Position numbers and translations under genes: made by a program. Shown in pieces: positions 62,741 through 63,004 of a stretch of 63,004 bases of DNA. How positions within the stretch are numbered: position 1 is the first letter of the stretch; the number at the start of each line of letters is the position of its first letter. The stretch is from assembly GCA_937921825.1 (NCBI GenBank), contig CAKZVK010000059.1, forward strand, positions 1 through 63,004. The letters are read 5' to 3'. The notes beneath the pieces are model-generated. The model did no database searches and was not told the DNA's origin. It saw nothing but the letters and a program-made list of their open reading frames with translations. The stretch is from an uncultured Saprospiraceae bacterium. Lineage in GTDB: Bacteria > Bacteroidota > Bacteroidia > Chitinophagales > Saprospiraceae.

Positions 62741-62900
62741 AGTTCAATTTAAAGGTTTAGTAAATTTTCTAAACAATAATGCTCCTTCGAGCACTACTCC
62801 AATACAATATATCAACTATAACAAGAAAAGGCAAATCTTGTTTCGAGATATTTAAGTTCTGTCACCAGTTAGGTATCTTTAAGCAAAATAAAGAGGTCTA

Positions 62901-63004
62901 ATGGTAGATAATTACAAAATACTGAAGAAAATAGATGTGCAATGGGGCGATATGGATGCTGCCCAGCATGTCAATAATGTGACCTACCTAAAATGGGCAG
63001 AGTC
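62901..63004 (+). CDS. Start of an acyl-CoA thioesterase (4HBT family), partial
   Basis: An ATG at 62901 opens a frame that runs off the window, giving 34 residues. DVQWGDMDAAQHVNNVTYLKW contains the WxDxDxxxHVNN motif of hotdog-fold 4-hydroxybenzoyl-CoA-type thioesterases, with the catalytic Asp in GDMD. These hydrolyse acyl-CoA or acyl-ACP. The substrate cannot be read from the fragment. Confidence 0.8.
   Translation, partial: MVDNYKILKKIDVQWGDMDAAQHVNNVTYLKWAE

Noticed and set aside
1-63004. tRNA or rRNA genes
   Set aside because: No cloverleaf with anticodon, TTCRA-type T-loop or CCA-like ends, and no rRNA segment, was recognised; a dedicated search could still find a missed one.

Overview
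The window looks like chromosomal DNA of a Bacteroidota member, most likely from the Saprospiria/Lewinella side of the phylum. Several signs point there. Four cargo proteins carry type IX secretion (T9SS) C-terminal sorting domains. There is a PorE-like OmpA protein, DUF4271 next to hemD, a DUF1800/DUF1501 pair, a mevalonate-type isoprenoid route, Cys-rich GCDS repeats of the kind common in Saprospiraceae, and weak Shine-Dalgarno signals. This placement rests on gene content only. No rRNA, tRNA, CRISPR array, integrase or prophage was recognised, and most of the window is ordinary core chromosome with a few accessory patches.

Layout, left to right. 1-3.2 kb: the tail of a probable outer-membrane protein, a ferredoxin/ferredoxin reductase pair and a YifB/ComM AAA ATPase. 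3.2-5.0 kb: a HipBA-type module behind four regularly placed 24-bp operators. 5-21 kb: an envelope and secretion block with a VPS10/BNR exported protein, three T9SS cargo genes (one with twelve Cys-paired repeats), and an ECF sigma operon encoding a membrane protein, a DUF4097-like exported protein and an outer-membrane protein. 20.9-21.2 kb: a tandem-repeat array abutting a TTG-started second DnaE. 24.2-25.1 kb: a DUF559 endonuclease-like gene bracketed by copies of a 127-128 bp hairpin repeat. 27-30.5 kb: a mevalonate cluster (IPP isomerase type 2, HMG-CoA reductase, GYDIA-family GHMP kinase). 30.5-35.4 kb: a minus-strand run of TPR protein, PorE-like protein, RlmD and an unknown protein.

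35.5-63 kb holds housekeeping and envelope genes: radical SAM/SPASM, rhomboid, an ABC exporter, a glycosyltransferase, an ECF sigma, UvrA, MlaF/MlaE-like lipid transport, an SDR, a DUF429-like nuclease, a two-component system, DUF4271-hemD, DUF1800-DUF1501, DUF983, a DinB-fold protein with a saccharopine-dehydrogenase-like enzyme, a START-domain protein with a nucleotidyltransferase, ABC-F, DUF1835, HPF and the start of a thioesterase.

The points most worth a second look are the four-site HipB operator array, the repeat-flanked DUF559 gene, the repeat array touching the dnaE2-like start, the GHMP kinase whose conserved N-terminus lies upstream of any canonical start codon, and the DUF1800/DUF1501 pair in which one partner has a Tat-like signal plus a T9SS tail and the other has no signal. 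All functional calls come from reading motifs by eye; no database search was run.
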